The translations under genes and the position numbers were made by a program. DNA of 64,000 nt from Chrysoperla carnea (lineage: Eukaryota; Arthropoda; Insecta; Neuroptera; Chrysopidae): the NCBI RefSeq assembly GCF_905475395.1, contig NC_058338.1, forward strand, positions 38,807,435 to 38,871,434. Reading direction: 5' to 3'. The notes below the pieces were generated by a model. It saw only the letters and a list, made by a program, of their open reading frames with translations. It did not search any database and was not told the origin of the DNA. Below are positions 1-12,214 of the stretch, in pieces (the first letter of the stretch is position 1; every line of letters begins with the position of its first letter).

Positions 1-734
1 CATTAATGAATAAAAATTGTGTTTTGAGGTCATCTTGATGCCGTACTTATTATATTTTATAGATAACTAATTTTTAATAAATATTAGGTACGCTCCTGTG
101 TTTGTTTGCATTTTTTTCTGTGTATGTTGTAGCATGTCAAATTTTAAAACTTCATACAAAAATTACGAATAAACAAAATTGCTTGCTATTTTGTATGGAG
201 CTACACACATTGAGAAATTTATCTAATTTCGGTCAATAAACCGTTGAATACTTACGTAATCTTTGAATCGATTCCTGAAAGCAAGAACTGAGAAATTATT
301 GACTAAGAACAAAAAAAGGTGTGGTAATGTTTTTTGGGTTCATGTACGTTAGTTTCGTTACTCCACCATAACTTCTAAAAAAATACCTGAACGTATTTAG
401 ATGTACCGTTAGAATCCTTACATCACCCTAGGTGACACAGGTGGCTGCATATGGCACCATTTTAAAAATGAGTTTAAAAAAAAATACTTTTTTAAGCAAA
501 GGCAACTTCTTATACATATCTATTGATAATACTGATAATTGTGGCAACATAATAAATAGATAATGGTTTTAAAATAAAACTTGTTACTAAATTTTGAAAT
601 AAAAAATATTATAATCATATATAACCTGCCAAAAACTGTTATTCAAAGCGAAGTGTCACTCATTGACTCGCTAATAACAAAACTAAACAAGCCGTGGATA
701 GAGTCTAGCGCGACCCTTGAGGTTCACACAAATA

Positions 735-975
735 ACTTCTTTTCGGATGATATTGCTGTTATTACGCTTCGATTGGCACCTTAACGAAGTCGATATCAGT
801 TTTTGTTAGCGCAATATCGGCCAGAAAAAAAATTAAAAACAAATCTCGCCCGATTCAAAACGACTCGACCGAATGTTTGATATTTTCGGATTATATTGCC
901 GTAAATACGCTTCGATCGGTACCTCAAAGAAGTCGATATCATTTTTTGTTCGCGCGATATGGGCGACGAGAAAAA
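735..975. repeat. Diverged direct repeat, about 90 bp, two units
   Basis: Two related segments (about 735-822 and 882-975) both contain a 'tacgcttcgat' core followed by 'gaagtcgatatca' and then 'tttttgtt'. They are about 150 bp apart and clearly diverged. This may be the remnant of a tandem repeat or of a mobile element; no family is recognised. Confidence 0.55.
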
Positions 976-1775
976 TGATCATTGAAGTAGGCAAACATGA
1001 AATGTAAAGATATGTTGAAAATTTCGATTTAGAAAATCGGACACATTACAATAACTTCCTACAGTGGGAAATTAATATATAAAAAAATTGATATTATAGT
1101 CGGGTACCACTTAGATTAAAATTCTCCAGAACCGGTCCTCCGACTGTAATGACAATTTTATTTATCTGTTTAGTCAGTAATTAAATGAATGACCTTTCGT
1201 TTTGTATGTACAGATTAATTAATAAAAGTTGTTTTTACTTTTTAGTCCGTTTTGTGGCTGGGCAGCCGTGTTTTTAATTTTAAATTATTTATTTTTATAA
1301 GCGATATATATCTTGTAACACATGTAGGTAAATAGAAATGATTATGAAAAGGAAAATATGACGATGACCTTTGAACTTTTACCGACTGTAATGCATAAAA
1401 TAATTTTGAAGTAAATAAAATATCTACCACATAAACATATATAAAATTATCAACAATTTTACCATCAATTATTTATTAGTCATGAGTCTGTATTTGCTAG
1501 TCAAATGAAGGTTTTATTTATAAATGATAATAAATTGCCCCTTATCTTAAATCATAAAATTTTCAGAATGATAATAATTTGTGCAGTTGTAAAATAAAAC
1601 ATGCCATTAAAATTCTACCTTTATATTAAAAAAAATCAGATTCTTATTTCGAAAATTCGATAAATAATTCCAAATATATAATTAAAATATAAATTTCAAT
1701 TTGTAATTTTTTATAAAAACTGAACTGTGCGAAATTTGCAGAAATTAATATTTTTCATATTGGGAAGAAAAAAAA

Positions 1776-1778
<3 letters not shown>

Positions 1779-1850
<72 letters not shown>
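1779..1850. repeat. (TA)36 microsatellite
   Basis: Uninterrupted TA dinucleotides over 72 bases, preceded by an A-rich run. It produces spurious Tyr-Ile open frames on both strands. Confidence 0.98.
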
Positions 1851-1855
<5 letters not shown>

Positions 1856-2317
1856 ATATGGTGGGAGCGATGGGAAAATCAGGATGCCAACCTTACCATT
1901 ACCAGTTTTCTTAAAATGAAATAATAGTTCTCGAAAATTGAAATAATAATAAATCGTTTTCATTTTCATTTTTGAAAAATGATTAAAGTAATTATGCTCC
2001 TTATCCGTTTTTCACTAAAAAAATAAAGATATTTTCTTCTTTATAATTTTCAATCGAAAATTCAAAATGGAATTATCTCCATCGTCATACATGAGAAAAT
2101 AGAAATAAGAATCTACCTCATTTTTAATTTCTAGAAAAATGGAATATATTTATGCAAACATTATTGATTGACGTCGATCTCTGTACAATATTCCTAAAAC
2201 ATCAATAACTCTTTACAATAATTTATTGCCTACTTCAATGATCATCTGTTGTGTAAATAAATTTGCGAGCAATAAAATTAAACTTCCTTTAATTTTATTT
2301 ATATTTATTAAAAAAAC

Positions 2318-2612
2318 AATTGAAAACAAACAATTGACTGAGTTAATTGTTAAAATACCATGTACTACCATTTACGAACTCGACCTCACTTTTATATCCT
2401 GAGAAAGCTGTAAAAATTTCAGCTTGATATCATTTTTCGTTTTTGAGTTATCGAGTTGACAGACGGACGGACGGACGGACAACCGGAAATGGACAAATTA
2501 GATGATTCTATGAACACCTATACCAAAATTATTTTCGTAGCATCAATATTTTTAAGCGTTACAAACTTGGGACTAAACTGAATATACTATGTATATTTCA
2601 TATTTACATGGT
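2318..2612 (-). repeat. Interspersed repeat family A, internally deleted copy
   Basis: On the minus strand it starts near 'taccatgtaaatatgaaa' and runs through 'tttagtcccaagtttgtaac' and a GTCCGTCCGTCC tract. It then reaches 'aaaaatttcagctt' and ends at a partly palindromic tail containing 'aattaactcagtcaattg'. The same order of motifs recurs near 16.6, 35.7, 47.8 and 58.5 kb. The superfamily is not determined; a non-autonomous transposon is likely. The central region seen in the 58.5 kb copy is missing here. Confidence 0.8.
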
Positions 2613-3450
2613 ATAAAAAATAAATCTTATCCTGTATTTATACTGAAAATTGACATCATAATGAATATATACTTTTATAAAGTAAACTATAACATATACG
2701 GATATAATTTTATTGAAGATTCTCTATCCACTTGTTTTCTTATAAATTTCGACTCCATTTCACATACACTCACTATTATGATGCATTTTAACAAACAAAA
2801 TCATCAAAAACATTTCTAAAAACAAAAAAATAATAATTAAAAACATCCAAAACTCGATTGCGTTCAGCTCAAATCTTCCTAATAATGGGCCCCGTCTGTT
2901 AAAGTGGCTATGTAAACTACTGAACTTGTTTCTTTCTTTTCAGACTTTATTTAACGCAGTCGGGTTTTTAATTATATATTTTATTTTTTATTTAATGTCC
3001 CGACACTAAAAAAAAGCTTCTTTCTTATCAAAAGCACTATATTAAAAATTAACACCGTACAATATCATACAAATTCATTGAACTGGTTGTACAATTCGTA
3101 CGATTCCTCAAGGTACCAAAACATTTCCTTTAAACATAAAAGCCCCTCTGCAAGACCAGTGACATTAAATTACTCACGGACGTAGAAACCTCGAAATATA
3201 TTTGGTTATCCTAAGACACGGTTTTAGTCTTAAATTTAAATTATAGTTTAATAAAATTAAAATAACTATTTTTTAAATATGTGGGCAAATGAATTTTTAT
3301 GATAGAGTAAAATGCAATGTCAGTAAAAGATACCCTTACCCTTTGGCTGTTGAGCCCGTGGCCACTACTTAGCTACGACTATGTCTATTATACTGTAAAA
3401 ATAAATATTGTTTAAATACTCTATTGGTTTAAATAAAAAAAGTTATCATT

Positions 3451-3575
3451 GTATTGTCAACGGGTTTTCCATTTCTGGTTATAATAAAAGTACATTAAAT
3501 CAGAAAAATATTTTTAATAAAGTTGTACTTTCCTTGAAATATCAGCGGGGTGGTGTTTTCTAGTTATGAGCTTGA
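3451..3575 (+). promoter_or_regulatory. Conserved proximal promoter region of copy 1
   Basis: This block is shared with the same position upstream of the other four genes. It has a 'tcaacgg' element, a TATA-like 'ttataataaaag', 'aaatcag', and then 'atatcagcggggtggt', which contains an initiator-like TCAG. It ends about 25 bases before the start ATG. The match with copy 2 is near-perfect while most non-coding DNA around it has diverged. Core-promoter function is inferred; the transcription start is not directly visible. Confidence 0.5.
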
Positions 3576-3598
3576 TCTGTGAAGTTTAGAGAATTAAA

Positions 3599-6500
3599 AT
3601 GTGTCGACAAAAATTATTCAGTTTTTACTGCAGTTTGCTCATTTTTCTAAACATATGTGTAAAGATTAGGGGCGATGATGCTAACAGTTTCGAGCATAAA
3701 CGGCAAGTGGAAATGGAATATTATCGTAACTTGGTAGATTTTTATACTTTACAATCGGATGTAGTTAAAAGTGAACAATGTAAAATTGATTGTGAACTAT
3801 ATCGAAAAGCATTTTACAATAAAGAAATGTGGGCCATAGGAAGTAAGTTTTAATTGTTGTTTAATGCAGAAAAAAATGTTGTCATTATTAAGTTTAGAGT
3901 ATAATAATTTTATCATCAAAAACATATCCAAACCTTAAGATAAGTTTCCTAAATTAACGCCAATCACACCGCTTGGAACCATATTGCCAATATTGTGCAT
4001 GATTTTTTCAAGTCATGATTGTCCATATTGAATACTTAGCCTCTGTAGCAGGAAATGTAATCAGGAAAACTTAGAGTAGAACGGACAGTATGAGCTGTGC
4101 AGCAGTGATCTTAAATTGGATTGTGTACTTAGCATACCTTAAGTTTATGTACGTCATGCTAGATGATACACTACTAGACTCTTTTTTCACGCTTAGCATT
4201 TACCATATAACGGTTAGCCATACGACAATCTGTGATCATTCATTCATCAGTCGTTATCAGTCAACGAGCCGTTGTTTACTGCTACCTAGTTGACTTATAT
4301 ATGGTTCATTTTTCAAAGCAAATACTATTCCAGGAAAATAAGAATTGGTTCATGGTTGCTTTTTTCATTAAATTATGAAACGAGCAGTCTCTTAACTTAA
4401 AATTGTAGGTTTTTCAATTCAAAAAGGGTTATCCCGTACAAAAACACTAATTGCTCCCCTCTTATCCTTTATAAGGCAGTAAGGTAGCGCAAAATGGAGA
4501 TTTTAAACTAAAATAAATATAATTTGATAAAATTTTGTATTAAAGAGTCTTCGAGGACACGAATTACGAATTACAACTATAAAATTTTATCTCATTCTAT
4601 TCCTCCCCTATAATGAGACTTTTGAACAAAAATTAGTATACTTTGATAAAATATTGGCTATCAGGGTTTTCGAGAGCAGAGAATACGAATTTCAACTCAA
4701 AATTATAAAATTTTATTCACTCTCAAATCTCATCTCCTCCCCTATAATGATATTTTTCTAGCAAAATTTGAATATATTTTGATAATATGCAGGTAATAAT
4801 TTTGATAATATCTCCGAAACCACATAATATGTATTCTGTTTTTCATAACTTGTGTATTTTCGGGAAAATATGACTTAACAGACTTCATAGGCATGTCAAA
4901 ATAATAAAAATATTGAATTTTAATTTGGAAAAGTCTATTTTACTTATTTATAATTCACTACTGTTGTTTTTTTCTACCATTTTACAGTGTATGATTCTTC
5001 ATCAAAAATGCAATCTGGTATTTTATCTGGTAATTTGGCTGAATTTGGAGATTTTAATCAATGCATTAATATAGAAGTGAATATAGAAAATGGTACAGCA
5101 TTTAGAGGAAAGCATGTCTTAGTAACTTTATCAGGATACATAATGTTTACACCGTTTCCTTTCCAAATTCAACATGGACTTCCTATGGAACAATTTCCTT
5201 ATTTAAATTATGTGAGTATTCATACAAAACTTCATATAAAATATGAACGCCTATAAGATCAGTGAATTTGCCCCCGAGTAATCCTTAGTTCCCATTTTAA
5301 TACATTAATGTTGGAACTTTAATAAATAAAAAAGGCTCATTTTTCAATGCAAAATGCATTCTGACCTTACATAGTATAGGAAAGAAATAAAAATGACGTA
5401 TAGATACATCAATTTGTTTCTTTCATCTGTTTTCTCAACGTTGAAGATTTGAAGGTTTAAAAAATTTGAAAAGCTATCGTAAAAAATTATGGTCTATAAG
5501 TTATTGTTTTTATTAAATTTTGGGTTAGTATGGGCCAATAATCACAAAAAGGGGCTGTTAAGTCCCCACTAGCGACACGGTGGGGTATTATTAGATGTTG
5601 CCTGATCGATTTTATTTTTTCGATACCAAAAAGTATTATGTCCACCTAATGCGAAACCGTTTTTGTTGCACTATTTAAGTTTTAATTTAAATGTATTTTG
5701 GTTTATTACAGATAAATAACACATTATATAATATGAAATACTACGTAACTCCTGGAGAATTTTCTCATCAGCCACGAAGACCGCTTCCCAGCCATAGATG
5801 GGCAATTTGTGTACCAGATTCATGTAATTTGGACGAAATTGTTTCACATTTAAAATTGTATATGGCTCGTGATAATTTTACAAGCATATCTGAGGCTATT
5901 GAAAATACTTTAGACAGCCAATGGGAATTAAGAGATTATGATTGGATTACGATGTATGTTAACATATGCAACTATTCTGCCTCATATCATATTTTTGGTT
6001 TTCGATAATGGAGATCATAACTCATCAATATTGGACTGTTAAGACAAAGTCATTACTTTTGCTCAAAATCTATTTAGTTACAAACTACTCGTGAGAGTAA
6101 GAACATAAAATAAACCAGCGAAGTGAAACCTATTGCCAATATTTTATTTAGACAATTCACCAATATTTTTACACTATAATCACTAATGTTGTCCAAAGTT
6201 CAATATTGACAATATGAGGCAGATTGCGTATTAAAAGCAAAAGAAAGGAAATTTTTAAAACAAAACCTTTGATATTGTTTTTAGATCGGTTTTTATCGTC
6301 ATTGGTGTTCTTCTAGTAGTTCAAACGACTTACGACACTTATTTGCATTATACCAAAAAAAGTAAGTTTCTTTTTTTAAGACGTAAATTGAATTTATTCG
6401 TCTAAATAATATAATATTATATTATTAAAAGTCCTAAATCCTTTACAAAATTGAATGCCCTCAATAGACACTTCCAGTAAATTTTTCGATGTACCAAAAA

Positions 6501-9500
6501 CACGTCGAATCGATTGTAGGGACCCAAAACATTTTTTGGACTTTAACTAACTTTTAAGACAAAAAAAAACGAGTAAAATTTTTTTTTTGGAAAGTTTTCA
6601 TTACTGCAGGCACGTTTTTGATCAATATTTAGCCCAATTAAAACGGAAGGTGTTTAAGTAAAGGTTACAATGGTAAGTAAAGTGCCAAGCATAATATATC
6701 TAACATTAACTAAGTGATGGTCAAAATAAATATTTTTGTTGAAATATAAAATTGTTCTGTAAATAGACAATTAAGATTTTTTCAAATGGTGTCTAAAAAC
6801 TGTTTAAAAAGTTCTTTAATATGATTTTCAGAAACTAAACATTGGTCGTTAACAGCATTCTCTGCTTTGTCAAATGGTCGACGTCTTGTAGCTACGTCAA
6901 ATAGACCAGAATTGCTACCGTGTTTGGATGGAATTCGTTGTATCTGTATGGCTTGGATATTATTAGGACACGAAACGGAATCTACAATGTTCAGTTTTAA
7001 CTATAATTCAAAAAATGCATTTGAAGTATGTATTCTAAAATTGTTATTTGTTGTTGAATTGTTTGTGATTAAAGTTCACTAGAGATGGCATTGCTCCATC
7101 TAAAAATTGCGTTCCTTAAATGAGAGTTAAGATAATATAATTTAGTTTTTGATTGATTGTTGGTTAGTGTATGGTCAAATAAATAGTCTGCGGCTTGGCA
7201 ATAGCTGTTAATAATAATAATTTATATTGCCGGAGATACCAAACCTGTATGCAGGCCCACCAGGACACATCCCTTTATCAACTAAATTGAAAATGTAACA
7301 TGCCAACACTAAACCCCCTTATTTAAACAAACGCTATGTAAGCAATCAAAAAGTAGTACATTTTCATTAAAAATAAATTTATAACAATGATAGTCTGTTA
7401 GAAATTAATTAACAAAAATTGAGAGCCAGACAAATTTTTTGAAAAATGGGTTCATTATATTTAATACGCATTGTGTAAATTTCAAGACGATATTTTGGAA
7501 AAACAACTTATTTTTTTGTCTAAATTCAAAATGTTAATTTGTTCTAGTCTGGCGGGCGTAACATGTTTTTTATATGTAATTCAGCCATTTTCACTTTATA
7601 ATTTTGAGGTGTTCGATGAGTACCATTTTTTTTATGGGCTCTTGTATACTAATCTTGTTTTAAAGTAAAAAAAATAAAAAATGGTAAGCACAAAACTTTG
7701 ATATAGGTACATAATTAACTCAAAATTTTGGCATAATGCATTTTCAATTTGGTTAATTAGAAGTGTAAGTGGATCTTAACTCATTCTAGGCTTTAATCGC
7801 TTATACTGTTTCATATTAACTTGGTATTATTTATTGAACTCGACTGTTTATAAAACGATCGATTTTAAATGTTTTATTTTCAATAGATGTGTCAAGCTTT
7901 TTGGTACCAATTTATATCTGTCAATCAAGTCCACCTCGATCAATTTTTCATGTTGAGTGGATTTTTAATAATGTATGGATTTTTAAGAACAAGAGAAAAA
8001 GAGCCAACATTCAATATTATCAAATTTTATGTCCGAAGATATTTAAGGTATCATCTTATAATTGCTTATAAAGCTAATCAATTAATAACTAATATGAACC
8101 ATTGTCAAAATGAATTTTCCATTTAACGTTGTGTTTACCTGTTATAACAACTTTTGAGTTTTAACTGTAGGTTTGGGTTAATATAATTATCGCCGTTTTG
8201 TTTATGCTCATGGCATTTTAAATTTAATTTCTGTTATTTTGGAAGGTATAATATTAAGCTTGTTTAATCCGGTAATAAAGTGCTTAAAAATAAACCAATG
8301 AGGTTTGTGTGCCGTGATTGTCATAGGCTTAGCTCTTACTTCATAAGCTTAGCAGATCATGGACATGCGAAAGAAAACAAATATATATATACTAGCGGTC
8401 CCGATAGACGTTGTCCTGTCCCGTAAAAACGTAACTCCAATTCATTAATACCTATACTACGTTTCGCCTGTCCGCTAAACCCATCCCGCTAAACCCCAAT
8501 TTAACTCCTATTTATTGGAGTGGCCTGACCTTCGACCTTTGGCCTGGTCTTTGATAGTAGAGCTCGCTGCGCTCGCATATGGCTCTAATAAATGCCTATT
8601 GACAATACCTGAATACTATTAAAAATACATAGTACACATAGTATACATAATGTGATATGATTTATATGCGCTCCCACCATTTAATGAAATTTCATTTTTT
8701 TGGTACGGAGCCCTCAAAAACAGTTGTACTGGACCAAATTGTGAATCTAAACCATTCTCGAATCAACTTGAACTCACACAAAAAATTTCATCAAAATCGG
8801 TCCAGCCGTCTAGGAGGAGTTCAATTACATACACACGCACACAAGAAATATATATATTAAGATATATAAAATATATTCTGAAGCTGTAAAGCTCTTAATT
8901 TAATTTTGTGATTAAAGTTTTCAAAATTAGACAATAATTTTTAATTGTACAAACTTTAATTTTACTAAAAGAAAACAAAATTAAGTTTTTAGTGAGCTAT
9001 CTTCATTGGCCTATATAAAAATTTGGCAGTGTGATTGAGGCTTTAGAAATAGTAATATGGGTGACCAATGGAAAAATTTATTTTTTATTTTATAACTGAA
9101 AAGAGCTTGTAAAACCAATTTCTTTATTTTTTAATTTTATAACTGAATAAAGCTTATAAAATCAATTTAATTTTGGCGCTTCCACTTTATTGAAATTGTT
9201 TTTTTGTAATGAAGCTCCATGATCATACGAATTTTTCTCGGTCCAATTATATCTATTTAAAGTAAAACTAGAGAGTCTCTTCAGTACACTAATAATAGTT
9301 AATCCCTGCATTCATATTAACACTCTAAGCCAGTGTAAAATACACATAATTTATTCTTATTTATGGGAGTTGTGTGTTACAAGGTGATTTCTGTAACAAT
9401 TCTGCTAAAGGCTCCGGTGTCACCTATTGACAGGTATACTGCGTTTCACCTTATGTCGTACTACAGAATGGGTATGATTGTGTAAGAGCCTGTAGTGCTT

Positions 9501-12014
9501 TTGGTACGCATGAACTTATACACCCCTGCTTGCATATTAAAATCACTTTGTAAATCTGCTTTAAAAACATTCTGTTACGCATTTTTATAGTGCATCGTGT
9601 TACTTTTATATTTAATTTTTAGGCTGACACCATCGTTAATCGCAGCTATCTTATGTCACATCTCAATAATACGCTTGATAGGAACTGGACCAATGTACCA
9701 AACATCAATGAAAGGTTTAGATATTAATTGTAGAAATAATTGGTGGCAATCACTGCTATATGTTTCAAATTATGTAGATACTTATAAAATAGTAAGACAT
9801 TTGATTATAATTTTTTTGCACATATTCCAATGATGAATAATGATGTTTTTAAAAATTTTGACTTTCATATTTTACAGTGTGTTCCTCAATCTTGGTATCT
9901 GTGTGTTGATACACAACTACAATGGCTATCACCTTTGTTGTTGTTACCTGTGGTATGGTGGAAAAAGTGCGCTTATTATCTTTTCGGAATATTAGCGATA
10001 GTTGGAACAGGTGTTGTATGGTATATCGCTTATGACAACAAACTCATACCCAATGCGTAAGTTAATTTGAATCTGGGCTTTCTTATTTGCCACAACTTTT
10101 GTATTTCTTTATTTAAATACAGGGAACCGTCAGAATATTTGGCGCTGTATCATACGGCGACACATTGCCGCATTACTCCTTGGGTTATGGGACACGCATT
10201 GGCATACTTTATTTATCAAAATAGAAATAAGAAATTCAACATTCCAATGGTATACATTAATTACAGACTTAAATAAATAAAATTTTAAATATTTTATATC
10301 ATTGATTATGTTTTAGTGGTTGGCAACTTTATTATGGGTTTTAGCACTTTCACTTGGCGCTTATGCAACATTTGGAATGTATCCAATTGGTCTACCAGAC
10401 TACGAATATAATCGACCTTATATGTCATATTATATGGCGATGTCAACTTTGTTCTATTGTTTGGCCTCCTCTTGGATTATTTTCGCATGTATATTTAATT
10501 ATGGAGGTAAGATACTAGTTGGATAAAAAAATTATCCAAGTAAAAGTTTTCTATGGGAAGGAGGTCAAAAAGTCAATCAAATGCTCAATGCACCTTGACT
10601 TACCTTCAATACGTTGACTTGCAGTTTATTTTGAAATAAATTTCCGTAGAGTTCATAATTTGAGCAGAAACTGAGGACATAAGAGACATGCTCAGAAAGT
10701 CGTCGTTTATAAAAAATTTTCGTTGACAAAATTAAAGGCCTCTGTGTGAAGACCTCCTATGCGTAGAACATATAAGAACTCCTGAAGATAATTTTGGGTT
10801 GATTTTTAAAACTTCTGATGTACAAAAACTTGCGAAGTTTCAGTTTATTGAGTACTGATAGCCCAAGTCTTAAAGATCATGTTAACCTTACTTAATTGGG
10901 ATTTTGAACCAAATTTCTTTGACAAAAATGGAAAGATCATATATAAGTTTTATAACAAAACTGTTTTTGGTTGGTTCTTTTACAATGTTCTAATATTCCT
11001 TTACCTTTTATCAGTTACCAGCTTGAGTTATTTCGTCGACTCCCTGTCTTACTATCTCTATTTTCAGCATTCAAAAGGGCGGGATGTATTCTGCCATTCC
11101 ATTTGTTCTGTACTCATAAAAGTCAATGCGAAAGTATATAGCCGTTGAAAGATGAGGCAAAATTCATTTAGGATGCAATTTTGTATTTATGTCGTTATTA
11201 TTTTTAGGTATTATGAATTGGTTCCTATCCTTACCAATGTGGCAGGTGCTATCTAAATTATCATATGCTATGTTTTTAACACATTTTGCGCTTCAAATGG
11301 CTTTTCATGCAACAATTAAAACACCGACATGGTTTTCAAAGATTAATTTGGTTTGTAACTACATTCATGCGTTAAATTTTTTAAAAGTAATTTCTAAATG
11401 CTTATTTCTGATTGTAGTTTTACAGTTTCTGTGGTTTAACTGGAACTACATTAGTTGTTGCACTGATCTGGACTTTATCGTTCGAAATGCCATTTATGGT
11501 AATTGACGCACAAGTGTTCAGAAAAAGTAAGTTTTCATTAACATTAATTTCAGATTGCAATATTTACTTGAAGTTCTGTTAATAACATGTTTTTGTTTTC
11601 TTATTTATAGATGTTTCTAAATCAGGTGAGATTGCTTTTTGTTGTACCTACTGTTTTGTAATTTAAAAAAATCTATCTGTCTTTAATAACCTTCAATGAT
11701 TGATATTCCTCAAGTAAAAATTTCTTCGATATTGTTTAAGAATTTTTGAAGCATATTTCGTTATAATTTAATTTAACAGATATGCGATTTAAGACATAAC
11801 TTCAAACTTTACGGTTTGGATTCGCTTCATAATCGATGAGTTTACCTGAATTTATAATTAAATATCTGTTTCATTATTCAGTTATTGTTCGCGAATCATG
11901 ACTAATGTTTAATTAATTCTTACAGCACCTCAAAATCAAATGACATTACCAACTATAGCAGTTCCAAAAAATGAAAGTGCGAGTAGCAATAATGGAAATG
12001 GATCTAGTTTATAA
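3599..12014 (+). CDS. NRF-6-like membrane acyltransferase, copy 1 (14 exons, 720 aa)
   Basis: Coding exons: 3599-3842, 4988-5211, 5712-5953, 6285-6361, 6832-7025, 7887-8047, 9623-9791, 9878-10056, 10123-10249, 10317-10506, 11208-11350, 11418-11526, 11611-11625, 11926-12014. All junctions are GT-AG and in frame (2163 nt). A signal peptide (hydrophobic about residues 6-22) precedes an extracellular NRF domain with C61, C65, C107, C189 and C194, including YDSSSKMQSG and WAICVPDSC. Exon 4 encodes a membrane anchor (about 238-258). The acyltransferase-3 domain follows, with R298-X10-H309 (the family's proposed catalytic motif), LDQFFMLSGFL (D345, S351), many membrane helices and LSKLSYAMFLTH. The C-terminal tail is Asn/Ser-rich. 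The family includes C. elegans nrf-6 and ndg-4 (drug uptake, yolk and lipid handling) and Drosophila drop-dead. The acyl donor and acceptor of this protein are unknown. The start ATG is the first in exon 1 and is conserved as M-C-R/Q in copies 1, 2, 3 and 5 (M-Y-R in copy 4). Confidence 0.93.
8385..8872 (+). repeat. Interspersed repeat in intron 6 of copy 1
   Basis: This segment is less AT-rich than the intron around it and absent from intron 6 of copy 2. It begins at 'actagcggtcccgata' and includes 'gcctgaccttcgacc' and 'gagctcgctgcgctcg'. It ends with 'caaaatcggtccagccg' and 'cacacgcacacaagaa', then an A/T-rich tail with 'ttaagata'. The 3' end and the AT tail suggest a non-LTR element or SINE 3' region, but this is not proven. 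An open frame at 8657-8860 lies inside it and is not taken as a gene. Confidence 0.6.
11611..11625 (+). other. 15-nt coding microexon 13 of copy 1
   Basis: The sequence is bounded by 'tttatag' and 'gtgaga'. It encodes N-V-S-K-S across phase 1 junctions. Fifteen bases is a multiple of three, so skipping it would keep frame. Equivalents lie at 23493-23507, 33010-33024 and 57356-57370. Confidence 0.85.
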
Positions 12015-12208
12015 TATTATTATAATTATTAGGTTTTTAAATTAAAGTGTATTATTTTATATTTATTGAATATTACTGTATAACAATCGTAGTCGTAACA
12101 ATTGTACTCTACAGACATCATGAAATGAAGTTGCAGAGGACACTTTCAAATTAAACAACTTACTTATAATAGTTTATTATTATTATTAGTTCAAATATTA
12201 ATTTTCAA

Positions 12209-12214
12209 AATAAA
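12209..12214 (+). other. Poly(A) signal candidate, copy 1
   Basis: AATAAA lies about 195 bases after the stop codon, in a 3' flank nearly identical to that of copy 2. Confidence 0.5.

Larger units (their letters stand above)
1..3450. other. Intergenic DNA left of the array
   Basis: AT-rich sequence with no supported gene. Short open frames here have no recognisable motif and no conserved splice context. The stretch holds a diverged direct repeat (about 735-975), a long TA microsatellite (1779-1850), a minus-strand copy of interspersed repeat family A (about 2318-2612), and traces of the intergenic block that also precedes copies 2-4 (about 2240-2310 and 2636-2665). Confidence 0.6.

Noticed and set aside
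1727-1969. Open frames on both strands rich in Tyr-Ile
   Set aside because: Produced by the (TA)36 microsatellite.
10879-11148. 89-residue frame in intron 10 of copy 1
   Set aside because: Not present in the equivalent intron of copy 2, and no motif is recognised.
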